Under the pieces are notes generated by a model. It was not told the DNA's origin and made no database searches. It was given only the letters and a program-made list of their open reading frames with translations. DNA of 64,000 nt, from contig NC_089978.1 of assembly GCF_036417845.1 (NCBI RefSeq), forward strand, positions 89,708,007-89,772,006, read 5' to 3'. Every line of letters begins with the position of its first letter. Positions within the stretch are counted from its first letter, which is position 1. This document shows positions 1 to 14,100 of this stretch, one piece after another. Source of the DNA: Apteryx mantelli. Its lineage: Eukaryota; Chordata; Aves; Apterygiformes; Apterygidae. The translations under genes were made by a program, and so were the position numbers.

Positions 1-660
1 GGCGATACTGGCAGGTAATCTTCCTACTCTGATATGACCCAACCTGGAAATAAGGAGGACACCTTCTGCTTCGCTTTTCTGTTGACTGTAAACTGGCAAA
101 AGCTACAAGTTGTGAGGTTCCCTCACCAATCAGCAATGGGAGATTAACTTTATCGTTAACCTTGCCTGTGCCCTCACCAATTTAATTGGCATTGGCCCAG
201 GTCCCAGACCTAAGGCCAAGAAAAACAAAGCAGAGCTCAGTTGGGTGGTGCAGTGAGGACTGCTGCTCTGCCCACCCATCTCGGCCTGCCTACATGTCGT
301 TTTGACCCCTGGGCACAAAGCAGAATAGCTTTGCACATCACCAGGCATGCTGAGCCAGACTTTCAGCAGGTGTAAATGAGCATGACCCCAACAAGTTTGG
401 TGAAAAAGGTTTTGCATCACTTAAGAATCTAGCCATAATTAAACTCCTCAGAAATCTTCTTCTTAGTTCCCTTCCCCCCCCCCCCAAAAAAAAGGCTTTG
501 TTACCCATCTCCTCTCTGTGGGTAACCTCATTCTCTCCAGGCTCCAGCTGGAACCTGCATTACACATTGCTCAGTGCTGTGTTGCAGAAATCATTCCCCA
601 TTTGCAGCACTAAATCCCATGCACACACTCCTAAAATATCTTCTTTGATTCCTTATGCCT

Positions 661-676
661 AAAAAAAAAAAAAAAA
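661..676 (+). repeat. A16 homopolymer
   Basis: Sixteen consecutive A. It could be the tail of a decayed retroposon, but no element is recognisable just upstream. Confidence 0.6.
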
Positions 677-2604
677 CAGATCCTGATTCTCTGGATGCCT
701 CCCACAGCCATCCCAGCTGCTCCTGCCACCTTGCATTTCCTGTAGGCCCTCTTTACTCAGCTGAAGTTACTCATCAGGAATCCCCTCCTCCATCACTTGT
801 CTAATCTTTTTCTTTCATAGGACCCCTTTTTGGTTGGTTACTCTCTGCTATTGGTCACTACAAGCATCCACATAGGGATGAAAAACATCTGAACAACAAA
901 AAATTCACATCCTCTCATGTTCCTCTGTGGCTGCCATTCAGACCAGCCCTTCAAGCAACTGCAACAACTATAACAGGAGCAGGAGGTTATTTTAACCTTC
1001 TCCAATTCTTCCTCTCACATTAGGTTTAAAACTTGCAATGGTAATAAGATTGAGCAGATGCATGGAGATGCATGTTACTGGAGGTTCAAAGCTTACCTCT
1101 TGTGCTTGCAAAGAGCGAAAGCCCTCTGACTTGGTCTCTCCTGGGCTTGGCCCACCCCATCCTTTCAGCCCCTAGGAATGAGAGCACGGCCTCATGCTAA
1201 GCCACCATACATGTTTGACCTTCTCCCTTCTTGAGAGCTCCTGAGCTTGGGTTGAGGCAACCTCTTTTCACAGGTCTGAGATTTAGGAGCGTTCATAGTG
1301 GACAGGTCTGCTCTTGGGAGCAGACTTAGATGCTGTCTTTGAGTCATGTCTTTCCCATCATCCTGTTAAACTCTGTCCCCAAAAGTAGCTGCCCAGAGGT
1401 GTTTGCTTTGAAGAGACATAATCATATTGTCCTTCTCCTCATTATCCCTCTTACCAGTATCTGCACCTCATTGTGTGGTCATCTCTTCCATCATTCTCTT
1501 CTTAATTTAGTTTGGAAACTCTCTAGAGCAATAAGACATCATTATCTATTTTGTAAAGCGCCATTCAAAGCTGTAGTGGAGTAGCACTCATACGTGATAG
1601 AAATCCTACCCATCCTTTTCCTCCAAAGGTCACATGGAGCTGGTTAATGCTCAGCAGGTTAATGCACCACAGCCCAGCAGGTGCCACTGGCAGGAACTCC
1701 AGTTACTGGCGCTTTCCCCTAAAACGAATGCGAGAGCTCAGCCATGTTTTGCTTTACTCAGAGTACCATGGGAGGCCTGCAACTGCCACACTCCTGACAA
1801 CCATACTACCACAGGCCATATTTTGAAGGCAATTTTAAGAGCATCAGAGCAGTGACGGTTGGTAGCAGGGTGATTTCACTGTCTGCACAGCAAGGAATTC
1901 ACAGGAGGTTTGCCCTCTGTTTTTGTAACATCTACATAACGCTCGTGGCTTTGTAACACTCTTGTTTGGCTTGGTTACAGCACACACGACTGAGCTGTGT
2001 TCTTAGCAGCATGTGTCAAACTGCCTCACATCCCACCCCTACACGTCCCCTGTGGGAAACCCCACAGAGGAGGACAGTGCAATTCCCTGGACCAAGAGGA
2101 GGCAGAATTCAGCAGGGTGAAAACCCACAACTACCTTCAGAAAGACTTCATTTCCATAGCAGTTAACTGTGCAGTCTGATGCAGGTTACAACAGGCAATA
2201 AAAGAGACACTGGTCTGGGAAGAGAGAGGAACATTCAGTAGAACTGCTGATACATTGGTTTTCCTCTCTGTCCCAGCAAACTATATATATTCTATTAATG
2301 TGCTGAGAACTGGGCTGGATGTCTGGTCCTTAAAGCCATTTTCCTGAGGTATTTGGGAGAAATGCGAATCAGCCACTGGACAGTTGCTGAAATCGTTAAT
2401 AATCCCCTTCAATTTTAATAATGATAAAAATATTTCAATGGAGACAAAAAAATATCAGCACAGATGATACTGTCAGTAGCAATGACAAAGCTCTTTACTT
2501 GCTGCTAATGACATAAAGTACTACACACATCCTCATGTTTCATCCTAATGCATAATAATGCGAATCAGTCCTATACTATGATCTATCTACAGCTACAAAC
2601 AAGC

Positions 2605-2732
2605 AACAAGGAGAGAGCACTGGACTGGGATATGAGAGACCTGAGCTCTAGTTCTTGTTCTGCTACAGAACTTCACACAAAATCGGGCCAAATCATTTCC
2701 CTGTCTGTGCTCCTGCATCTATCTCCATCTGT
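2605..2732 (+). mobile_element. MIR-type core SINE remnant
   Basis: The order of motifs follows the amniote MIR core and tail: 'gagcactggactgggatatgagagacctgagctc', then 'gttctgctaca', then a degraded 'gggcaaatcatttccctgtctgtgctcc', then 'atctccatctgtg'. This parallels the MIR phrases for 'gagacctgggttc', 'ctctgccac', 'gggcaagtcacttaacctctctgtgcctc' and 'cccatctgta'. It is an ancient tRNA-derived SINE copy, non-autonomous and long inactive. Boundaries are approximate. Confidence 0.65.
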
Positions 2733-3630
2733 GTGGTTTTATTCAAATTTTACTCAAGTTTTTCTTGAACTGATACAGGACTGGTACAGGTCTGATACAG
2801 GAGTTAGTGCACTGAGGACTTGTCTCTGTGGGAAGACTCAGCTGCAAGTGAGTAGGAGCACGATCACGTTACAAATACCAGCATCAGTGGATCCAACAGG
2901 TTAGATGATGCTATGCTGGCAGTGCCTTTACCAGACTTGGGCACAAAAAGCCAGAAGAATCAGGGAAAGTGGGGACATTACTAGCCATAACTCAGCTCTG
3001 CTCAATCAAGCAGTTTGCTTGCTTGCCACATTAGAAGCAATGAAACATGGAAAGAGTTTAGCATTCAAGCTGCGTGACCTAGCTGTGAGCAAAGAGACGG
3101 GAATGATGTCAAGGAGGTTTTGTGCACGAAGCATCCACGGACAAAACATTAGCTTAGGTCAGACACTGCCGAAATGTGAAAGGGAGGATGGCCGTCTGTC
3201 TATCAATAACTGAAACAGAGAGCTGCTGCTATTTCATGCAGCAACAGGTGTAACAGTTGTCAAACAGAAACTTCCTTTTCACCGATTTGTAAAACCACTG
3301 GCCTGGGTAGTCACAGGAATGCGAATATCGAAAGCTTTGCTCCGAGAAATAAAAGCCAGAGGCGTGTGACAGCGGTGGGAGCCGGCTCGCCTGAACACGC
3401 TGCTATCTCTCACCCCTTTCCCATATCTCGCTGCAACAGCGGTTTTCAAGCCCAGGCAGCCTGCTCCCGCCGCGCAGAGGGATGCGGGCGGCGTGCGAGC
3501 AGGTAGGCAGGCAGCCGCGCGGCACCGGGGGCTCCCAGCGCGGCAGCGGCGGCGCCCGCGACCCGCAGAGCCGCGCGGGGGGCGACGCCGGGGGGCCGGG
3601 GGCGGCGGGCCGCGCCGGGGCGGCCTTTCT

Positions 3631-3666
3631 AGTGGGCATGTGCGGAGCCGCCCGCACATGCCCACT
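3631..3666. promoter_or_regulatory. Perfect 15-bp inverted repeat in the CpG island
   Basis: The arm AGTGGGCATGTGCGG (3631-3645) is followed by a 6-base spacer and then by its exact reverse complement (3652-3666). It lies about 750 bases upstream of the PTCHD1 start codon. Each arm contains GGGCATGTGC or its complement, which differs by one base from a p53-type half site (RRRCWWGYYY) and more loosely resembles an NRF1 site. If transcribed, the segment would form a stable stem-loop. The inverted repeat is read directly from sequence; any factor assignment is inference. Confidence 0.8.
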
Positions 3667-3803
3667 CGGGCGGCGGCGGGCCGCGCCGCCGGGGTCGCGC
3701 CGTCGGGTGCGGGCCGGGCTGCGCCGCGCCGCGCCCCCGCGAGACACGCCCAAAACCCCGCTCCGCGCCGCTGCGCGGGGCTGAGTCCGCCCGCCCGGCC
3801 GTC

Positions 3804-3817
3804 GGGGGGGGGGGGGG
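3804..3817 (+). repeat. G14 homopolymer in the CpG island
   Basis: A run of 14 G lies in the promoter CpG island, flanked by C-rich sequence. It could form a G-quadruplex, and its length is also prone to sequencing and assembly error. Confidence 0.8.
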
Positions 3818-4179
3818 CGAGGCCGCCCCCGCGGCGGAGGAGGCCGGCCCGGCGCGGACTGACTAATCATTTGCGGCGCGGCGCGGCGGGGGGATGCGCC
3901 GGGCGGCGGCGGCGGGCGGAGCCGCCCCGGCAGCCGGGCGGGGCGGCCCCGGCGGGAGGCGCCGCGCTGCGCCCCGCGCTCGCCGCCGCCGCCCGGCGTG
4001 GCCAGGCCTGGCCGGCCGCGGGGGCGCCGCGCCTGCCGGGGCGTTAGTCAGCAGTCTGCGCGCAGCGCAGCTCCCGCGCAAACTCCGCGCCGGGGACCGC
4101 GGCGGCGGCGGGGCCGCCCCGCGGCGGTCCGCGCCGCCGCTCCGCGGCGGGCGGGCGGTGCGCGCTGACAGGCGAGGCG

Positions 4180-4915
<736 letters not shown>

Positions 4916-5121
4916 TGACTGTGTGCGCATATACATTGTATTCTGGCGTGTGCCTGCCCGCTGGAGACGCGGCGCGTGCGGCTACGAAGTCGCATCCCTG
5001 CAACAGTTGGGATGACTACCCTCTTTTTTTTTTTTTAAGGCACATCCGAGACCTCTCTCTCCCCCTCGCTATCTCAGATAAAGCCACAGCAAAGGGCTTT
5101 TTTTTTTGCTTTTTTTTTTTT

Positions 5122-5137
5122 GGGGGGGGGGGGAGGG
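5122..5137 (+). repeat. G12 run following a T-rich run
   Basis: Twelve G (5122-5133), then A, then GGG, directly after an eleven-base T run. This is simple sequence in early intron 1, prone to length error. Confidence 0.65.
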
Positions 5138-8100
5138 TATGTTTTGCCTTGCTTTTTAATTTGCTTCGGGTGAATGAGAATGGCAGGCTGCTTGTTGAAA
5201 CAGTTTCTCCGGTCCCTCCACACTCGTCTCGCAGTCGTGCTCCCGAGTTAAGGCGGCTCGGGCTTTGATAAACTCCAACTTCAAAAACAGTTAGGTACCA
5301 ATCTGCCAAGCTGCCGGCAACGCTTTGGGGGGCTGCTGCGTGTGGACTGCACTTTTGCCTAGTGCGGGCTGGCGTGAAAGCGCCTTTCCACGGCTCTTGA
5401 AGGCAAATAACATTCAGTTGATTATTTTTAGCAGGCAGTAATTTTTCCCCTCCCAACCCACTGCAAAAAAATGCTGTTTTCATAGATTAAGAAAAATGCA
5501 GTTCAGCTGTAAATTGGAGGTGTGGTGCAGATTGTTAGGTGATGTGCTGCTGTGTCAAGTTGTATATACACCAGGCATCGTCTTTTCATGTCACTTAGAT
5601 GGCGTGGGGTATGTAAGTAACAATCGCACAGGACATCTCACTGCACAATATGTCATAACATGTCGGAAGTCTGAATTTCTTGGAGCTAGTCTTGTAGTTT
5701 ACACCGCAGTAGTTTTGAGCATTCCTTGAAGGAAAAACGGGGGGGGCAGATGCAAAAATTGTATGCTAAGAGGGTCAAGTCATGAAAGAAAAGAAGAGAA
5801 CATTTACTCATATCCAAAGGTGTGGCTATCGGAATTTGCGCACCTTCAGCATTGAGCAGCTGGAGGGCTGCACGTTTACACTGTTCCCTTATGGAAACCC
5901 CAGAGACTCAGTGTTGCTTTTTCTTTTTTTTTTCTGAATGTCAAACTGTCAGACCATACAAAAGGCAATGTTAATATCTTTAAGCTGTAGGGAATGTCTC
6001 TTCCAAAATGAGAAGGTAGATGCAAATACCTATTCTAAGAGACTCTAGGGAAGATCTCACTCTTTTTACTAAGCAAGGAAATAGCTGTTACAAAGCATTT
6101 ATTTTTATTCCCACTGTAGCCCTGTACAGAACTATAGTACAGAGCCATTCAGTATTTATGTTTTCCTTTTTTTGCTGTTGACATATTACCCAACGGTAAT
6201 CAGCAAACAGATTTAATGAGCACAGACTCACTAAGTACAGTAACAGAAATGTTACTGGCGAATGAGAAAACTCCAGAGAGACGATTTTCATTCCTTCATT
6301 TTCTTGTACCATGAACTGCATTCGCATCCAGTATGTGCACATTTACTCAGTCACAGGATAATAATGATAATGGATTTTTTTCTCTGTACTGCTTTCTCTG
6401 GAGATCAGTAATTTATCAATAGCATAGTGACACACAAATAAATGTTAATCTGAATCTTTCCACAAGCAAACTTATGCAAAAGATTTATCATATCAACAAA
6501 AAAGCTATAACTTGGAAAGTTCTGTCAGGATTTAACACTGCCTCATTTTTAATAGATAGAATTTGCCAACAAAATGATTATTTTTCATTTAGGGAGATAA
6601 TGAAACACCATTGCCATTTGACTGTTTACTTACTGTTAATCTGACATTGTCAGGCATAGTTGATGCATTATTTCCAACTCTTTACTTATCTAATTAATTC
6701 CAGTATGTCTTGTGCAAAGTGATTATGTCTCTGTCCTAATTATTTCTCTGTCTGTGGGCAGAGCCAGGCTCAGACAGCTGCCTAAGGAACCCTGTGGATG
6801 GCCCAGGGGGTCAAAACACAGCAAAATAGGAAGGGGAGCTCCCAGGGCCCAATATTATTATATGTGTGGTGACACAGGGTTACATCGTTCTGTGTCAACA
6901 GCACGAGAGAAGGAGAAAGGGAATGGTCTGTCCGTCTAGGTTTTCATATACATATCCAGTTGCCTGGAGGGGAGAAGGGAGCAAAGACATCTGAAAAGTA
7001 TCCTGACCCAGCCCAGAGCTAGCCAATTCAAAGTGCTACACTTGTACGTAAGGATCCTGGGAGAAAGTATTCAGGACGTAATCCCAGCTACATTCCTATA
7101 AATGCTGCCATGTAGGTACAGTGAGGGCAGCCTCTATATGGCAGCATTTATGTATCTTTCCTTTTCCGAAGAAGGACGACCAAGCCAAGGAAGAGATTTT
7201 GCTTTAGAAGAGGCATCAGGTTGGACACTACCTCCTCCCATATGGTTGTTGCTGCATCTCCACCCGCTGGCAGGAGGCACCCAGAGGTTGCCCCGACAGG
7301 CACCTCTGGTGGCATCTCTTCTAGGTTTCCTTACCCGCTGTATCTACCTTGCCAGGCAAGGAGGAAAGGGGACGAGCCTTGAACCATGAGTGCTTCCCTA
7401 GTCGCATGGCAAGGGAAAGAGAAGGAGCTTTCTCCCTGGCTTCAGCAGTGCAGGAAGTGAGCTGCCATTATCGTAACCTTAGTAATGAGGTACAAAGTTG
7501 TGCGATCTGAGCGATCGGAATTGGAACGTAGCTGGTACTGTCAGAAGTTAATAACTCTAATTAATTAGTTAACTAATAAACTAATAACTTCTTTGGTGGC
7601 TTCTCTAAAATACTCTGGTTGACTTAAGGCAATTCCTAATGGTCACATTAGCGGCCAGAGAAATTATTTCTTACCGCTACTGCATGATACTTCAGTGGCT
7701 GGCTGAGAAGAGATTTAGGAAAGAGAACAGCCTCACGCCTGTCTTGGGCCCAGATTTCAAGCCAGGCTCCCAGAGCAGTATATGCTGTAGGGCTCCCCGC
7801 TGACAGCCTACACATGTTAGTGCGATGTTGGCTGCTCACATGACGGTGGTGGTTCTTGCTGAACGTACAAGCTGCTCCGCACAAGTTCTCTCCGGTTAAT
7901 TAGCGGGGAGGCATGTGGCTGCCTTGTATATAATAGTTTTGACTTGAAGATGATGCTGATTACCCTTTTTTTGTGTAGCAGTCAGTCTCCATCCATAGTT
8001 CTTGTACCTCTCCCCCTAAGCACTTAAACCCTTCTGCACCTGCTGTCCGTTGCATTTCCAACTCGCCTAGTCATTTGCAGAAGAAAGGAAAGGGAAAAAC

Positions 8101-11100
8101 CTGAGCCTGTCCTGAGTCTCTGGCCTTGAATGGGTGAGCCAACAAAAAGCTCTGCAGAGCCGCAGGTATGCAAAAGATGCATCCTGAGGCCGGGATGCTC
8201 TGGGAGGGCAATACTGGAATTTGCTGTCTGCTGTACCTGCTCCGTGGCTGAGCACAGGGCATTGGCATCCTGCGCTGTCAGTCCAGGACCTTTCTTCCTC
8301 AATATTTCACTCTTGAGAGAGAGATGAAATGAAAACACCTAGCTAAAGAGAGTGTGTTTTTTACCCCTGTATTTAAAGAAGCAGTTGGAGTAACAAGAAT
8401 AATTTGGATATTTGGTGTGGACCATCATGCAAAAGTTCAGATGCTTATGTAAGTCCTGTACAGATCATTTAAGCCTAGAATCAAACCTAAAAATAGTATG
8501 AGAGCAGCCCCCTCCCATTTCACTGTGATATTTCCACTTGCAGCTAGAAACTTGAAAGGTTAAAGGCATATAGACTTGCTGGAAATACAGACCTGGACAG
8601 ATTTTTTTTTTTAAGCCTCAAAAAGAAATTTATTCTGATTTAGCTGAAATTTGAGACACCCATCTTTATGATCCTGCCTGTTCATTCCTCCATAATTACA
8701 GTGAGTTAACTGTACCATACTTCAACAGACTTTTTTTTAAAATAAGTTCCTTTTTGCAGAAGAAAATCTTCCCTTCCACTTACATTATTATATTTATAAC
8801 ATTAACACCATATTAATATTTTTTGCCAGAAAACTCTACTTAAGGTGACGACACAAAGATGAAAAGGGAATAAAATGTAGCATGCCTTACTGAAAGGGAT
8901 TGTATTTACAGTTTGCCAGTATGATAATCTATAGATGTAGGCTTTTTTTTCTTTTTTTTAAAGAAGCCTGTCCTAACTGCAGATTTTCAAAGACAGTGCT
9001 TATGCATTGCCTCTCTCATATAAACTGGCCATCACTGGATCTAGATAACTGCTTGAATATCTACTTGCACACACAAGCAAGTTATCAAATTAGATATTCA
9101 TGTAAAGGACACATTTATTTAAGAACTACACAACTTCTGATTACTGCAAAACAAAATAGTTTAACTTCAGAATTTTGTGGACATCATACTTGTTCAGGTT
9201 TTATTTCTTCTCCCTGCTTTTTAATTATTATATCTGTGTTAATGCGTACACCTACATGCTCTGTCTACTGTCTTCCCAGATTTCCTCATTCATTTTCTCT
9301 GTGTGAAGAAATTCGTGAAGGAGATAACTGTATTTATGTTCCCATGTTTGTGGTATTTCTAATCGCTTTGCTATACAAGCGTGACACACACAAGCCTTTA
9401 TTTGCAACATCTGTGGAACCGCTGGTTGTTTAGCACAGCTGAAAACTAGGTCTGTTGTGATTTTGGCTAATGGCGCAGGTACCCGTTATTTTAAAACTTT
9501 GGCTACTTCTAAATGCCAGGACACGGATGTAAACAGTGGATCTAGCCATGGATATAGTAGAGTTGCACCTACTCTGTGTAGCTCAAGCACTAAAAACACT
9601 TCCAGATAAGTAGTCAACTGAACAAATAGTGAATTCTGTTGAAAAATAAAGGATGAAGTCATGTCTTTAGAGCAAGGCTGTAAGATGAGGGGAAGAGTCC
9701 TAATATAAGAAAAACAAGGGTGTGAAAGCAGCAGAAGTGCAAGCCTGTTGTCATAGCAGCACAATGCTGCAGGGCTAAAATGTATCTTATGCGAAAACAG
9801 ATGAGAATTAAGATACGCAGGTAAGATCCAGGCACAGCCAGGGAAAAAGGAAAATAAATAGCACACTGCAAGGACAACACGGAAACACATGCAGAACCCA
9901 TCCACCCACCCCCCGAACTAATGGCCATCGTGTCAGCAGGAGCTTGGTGCCGTTTCTGCACGCAAGAGAGTCTGATCTCTGCGGAGCAGCTCAGGCCGGA
10001 GCAGAAGTCATGAAGTTCCCGCGTGCTGGGGAGTCGCGCTGCATCCCGTGTGGCTCCCTGCTGCCCTCCCGGGCGCTTTCAGCCAGCTGCACCCCGCTCA
10101 GCAATTTGGAGCCACCCCAGGCCATCCGTGCTGGGGTTGCCGACTGCCCTGTGTCATATGGCATTGCCTGTATTTGAAGGTCAGAGCTGACCTCTCGTGT
10201 GATGAAGTGTTACGTTGGAGGAGGCCTGGATAAGAGTCTGTACCATGTTCCCAGTCCTCCTGAAAAGTGTTTTAAGAATTGAAAGATATTTATGGAGAGG
10301 TCTGGGGAGAGAAGTCCACCAGTAGAAGTGATGCGAGATCAGCAACAGAAATAAAGTTTTTATATTGATTCCATTCATAAAAAACTGACCTTGGATTCAC
10401 ATTCCAAGTTCCCCAACAGGATTTCTGCTGCCTCTGCATCATGTCCTCCTGGAGCAGAAAGACTGAAAACTTGCTGGCCAAACTGGAGTGTATTTAGCTC
10501 AGTGAAACAAATTCAGGTGAAATTGCCAGGGTGGTGGTTGCAATGAAGACCATGTTGACTGAAAAAGCTTTTCCACTTTGGAAAAGAAAAACCATATCTA
10601 GCAACTTTCTGTCAAGAAGATCGATGGGAATATAAATACACACATATCTGCCAACATACATGTTTGAGCACTAATAGTGGTCCATACATTGAGGATTTGT
10701 ATTTTACACATTTTTTTAGATTTTATTTACATTAAAAATTGTTTGAAAAAAATATAATTCTGTTAGTCACTGTGTTTTGGACAGCTGACCAAACTAATTG
10801 TAAAAATACATAGCTTAAATAATTAGCATCTTCTTTTAGAAACTAGAGCCTATTTAGGAAATCTGTCTGCTAGAGAAAGAGCCCAGCTACCCGTAAGGTT
10901 CCTCACTGCATTCTATCCAGCTACAATTTCTCATGTTTTGTTCTGAGCCGTCATGATCTGTTGGCTTCGCCTGTCGCCTGCGCACGCAGTCTCCATCCCT
11001 CGGCCAGAATGGCTTGTTCAGGACACCACGGCCGTCAGCCTGGCTTGAACCCTTGTCCTGGATGCGTGGTAGCTGGGCTGGCAGCAGAGCCCGGCCCTGT

Positions 11101-14100
11101 TGAAAGGTCGCCTTGCCTTCCCTGCCCGCACCCTTTTCTGATTAAAATACATTATGAATCGTTTCATTCTGTCCATGTCTGCAAAGTGCGCAGAGTGTTT
11201 TCTTTTGTGAATTAAGTTGGGAGCTGTGTAAGTCTTTTCCCTCATATAACCGTTTTGCTTTTTCACTGAGGCAGTCTCTTGAAGTGAATAAAAAAGCACT
11301 CTGCAAAGATAGTGCATGCCAAAGATTACTGAGATCATAGAAAAAGAGAAGTTTATAGCAATCCAATAAAAGCTTTTCCTTCTCTTCGTTTTCTTTGGCA
11401 CAAGTTACCTGTAAAAATTATCAAAACAGTAAACCAGCTTCATGGAAAAATGAAGCCTGCATTTAATTTGTTGTCTTCTAACTGAAAACTAGAAAGCAGG
11501 AGCCCAAAATAATGATGAGTTTTTAAGCATTAATACATAACAAGTTCATTCTTTGCTTTATTTTTGAGCCTTCTCAGGCTTTCCTCCATAACCATGAGAT
11601 CAGATGTTTCTTTTTCTAATGAAAGCTGAGATTCTCAAAAAAAATATTCTACAATACTTCAGGCTCCAGGGCTCAAAGAAACACCAGACTTAGTGAAAAT
11701 GACAATAAAATTTTAAGAGTTGTCACCACTGACTAAAATGAAATTCATTTTTAATTCCAACCATAAGACACAGACTGCAAGACTAAATAGAGTCAAATGA
11801 TAGCAAAAAAAAACAATGTAATGTGGCATTGCAAAGATCTGACTCTCGGGAGTAAAACGTCTCTGTATGTGCCAGATCATTTCCAACACAGGAAGAAATA
11901 CTTACATTTAGCTAGCTTTATCTAGTTGGCTGTTCATCGACTATATGTCAAGTAACAAAGCATAGTCAAGTCCTTATGATGAGTAATGTCACCTCTGAAA
12001 CACTGCACATCACTGCTCAACAGCAAAACCAAACACATTTTTGCACTATAATAACCACAAGCTGCCTTTACACATCCTTAATATTAAAAATGTTGGCAGC
12101 AGCTCTGTTGTGATCCAGCTCCCAGGGGAGTCGGACCATCTTTCCCTGGCCTGGGAGAGGAGCTGGGTAAAACCTGGGTGCCCCATCGAAGGTTGCTGCT
12201 CCCTCGCCGTGGAGTTTCCCTGGGAGCAAACCCCTTCTGCCAGCAAGGAGAGCCTCTGTCAGGCACAAATTACCATTTCTGGTTCTTCACTCCTCATCCT
12301 GTTTGACTATAGCTTTGATCCTGGTAGCAGATTATATAACGTGGGCTTAAAGGATTTCTGGGATTGGAGCATTTTGCAAATGAATCAGCAGTTTCTAAGC
12401 CCTCCCTGCTGGGCTGGGATCTGTTTGCTTCGCAGAAATGCTGCAGAGTTTTTTTGTTTCCTTATTCAATTGACAAAAAAAAATTCTGACAGTGCGTGCT
12501 CACTTTTTAATTAAAGGCAGGACTTTCAAACAAAAGGAAGAAGCTAGAGGTTTTCCTGGCCTCTTCTCATGGCTCCCTGGGTCTTTCGAATGGCTTAAGA
12601 ATAAAACCAAGATTTCTGCCTTGAGGATACAGCTCTAAGTGCAACCCTTTGCCTTCAGTTTCTGCTTTGCTGTCGGTGCTGAAAGTTGCGCAAAGCTTGC
12701 TGGAGGGGTCCTCTTGCAGAGCCTGGTGCAGGACTTTGCAATCGCAGAAAAGCAAAATTGAGCATACTGAGCAGCTCTGGTTCTCAGTGTCTCCCTTCCT
12801 GCGTTTATGGCAGGGGCAGGAGTACCGGTGCCCAAAAATAACTTCAAGAAATCTTTGCAGCTGTGGCACTCGGAGGCCCTGGGGCAAGCGGTTTAGCCCA
12901 GTATCAGTGAAAGGATTCTACATTTTGCTTCCTGGCATCCCCTCCTGGGCCCGCAGTCAAAAAACTGATAGGGCAGTGAGATTTAGCCGTCTCTCATCTG
13001 TCAGCTACGTCACAGACCGAAACAGGGATTGGTGTGGAGATGTGAAATGCGAATAGCCCTCACCTGGAGACTCCTTGCACCAAGGGATTTATCTCCCGGT
13101 TGAAGCCACCTTCAGTCTGTCAACAATAAATAAATCAGTGAGCATGGGACTCAGAGTAAACAAAGACCGGGACCAAGATGCTATCAAATGCAAGTGGCAA
13201 ACAGGCTGAAGGAAGAGAAAATGCTGTCCTTTCTAGAAATCCCCAGCATGGTACGGGATACGGATAAAGACTGTTTTCAGAAGGGAAAGGGGAATTGTAA
13301 GTGGTGATCACTGTTTAAACATGGATAAAGAGCGATAGGTGTAAGTTATTATCTCATGACTGAGCGCTCCCAGGGAAAAGGCCAAAAACGGGATGCTATC
13401 ATGGCAAGTAAGCTGAGGCAATACTGTTCAGTTCTCCTGCTGCAGTGCTCTAGTGCCTCAGCAGTAAACTGCTTTTCGGTTACTTGCACTGTTAGTTAAC
13501 TGAGAAAGCTGTAAGTGATGAGCAAGCAGTACATGTCTCCCGTCAGGAAAAACCATTTGTGCGGCTTCTATTATTCCATTAATTCTCCCTTTCTACTAAT
13601 AGGATCAGTAAGGATAAGAAAACAACTGGATAAAGGAGAATCTGGTGGTCAGTCGTTGTCCCAGTGCTAGGTGTCAGATTTATTTGGAATATAGTTACTT
13701 GCCATTAAACTGCAGCCCTGGGGAAAAGGTGCTAATGTTGTCCGCATTAGACAACAGTCTTTACCATTTATTAACAAACTAAAGTTTCAGCTTGGTGTAA
13801 CATATCCAAACCAAACTGCAGATGATGTTGCCCCCTAAATTCATGCCACGCATTCCTATAACCTCTTAAACCATGTGGGTTCTATGGAACCCCGTCGCCT
13901 GCAACCAGGAATTTGGATTCTGGATTTAAGTGGAAAAATCTGCACATTTACAGCTGAATCTAGCATGGCAGGGGAGCTGGGAGTGCCATGGTATGTGGCT
14001 CTCAGTGGAGAAGAGGCAGCAACCCAGGGGCTAATGCAGACAAGCAGAGGGAAACAGTCTGCAATGATGCTGCAGCACAGCTCTGACCTGTGCAAAATGC

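Larger units (their letters stand above)
1..3469. other. Upstream non-coding DNA
   Basis: No gene is recognised. All open frames are short, unlike any family I know, and overlap one another. The stretch has ordinary AT-rich composition, an A16 run at 661-676, a short C run near 475, and one MIR remnant (listed separately). It is presumably the distal upstream region of PTCHD1; individual enhancers cannot be identified by eye. Confidence 0.75.

Noticed and set aside
3279..3870. Other long frames on both strands in the CpG island
   Set aside because: Several overlapping frames open at once, which is what high GC produces; none has a plausible protein composition.
8900..9433. A 177-codon open frame in intron 1
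   Set aside because: No recognisable domain, no good codon pattern, starts in AT-rich intron and has no splice partner; consistent with chance.
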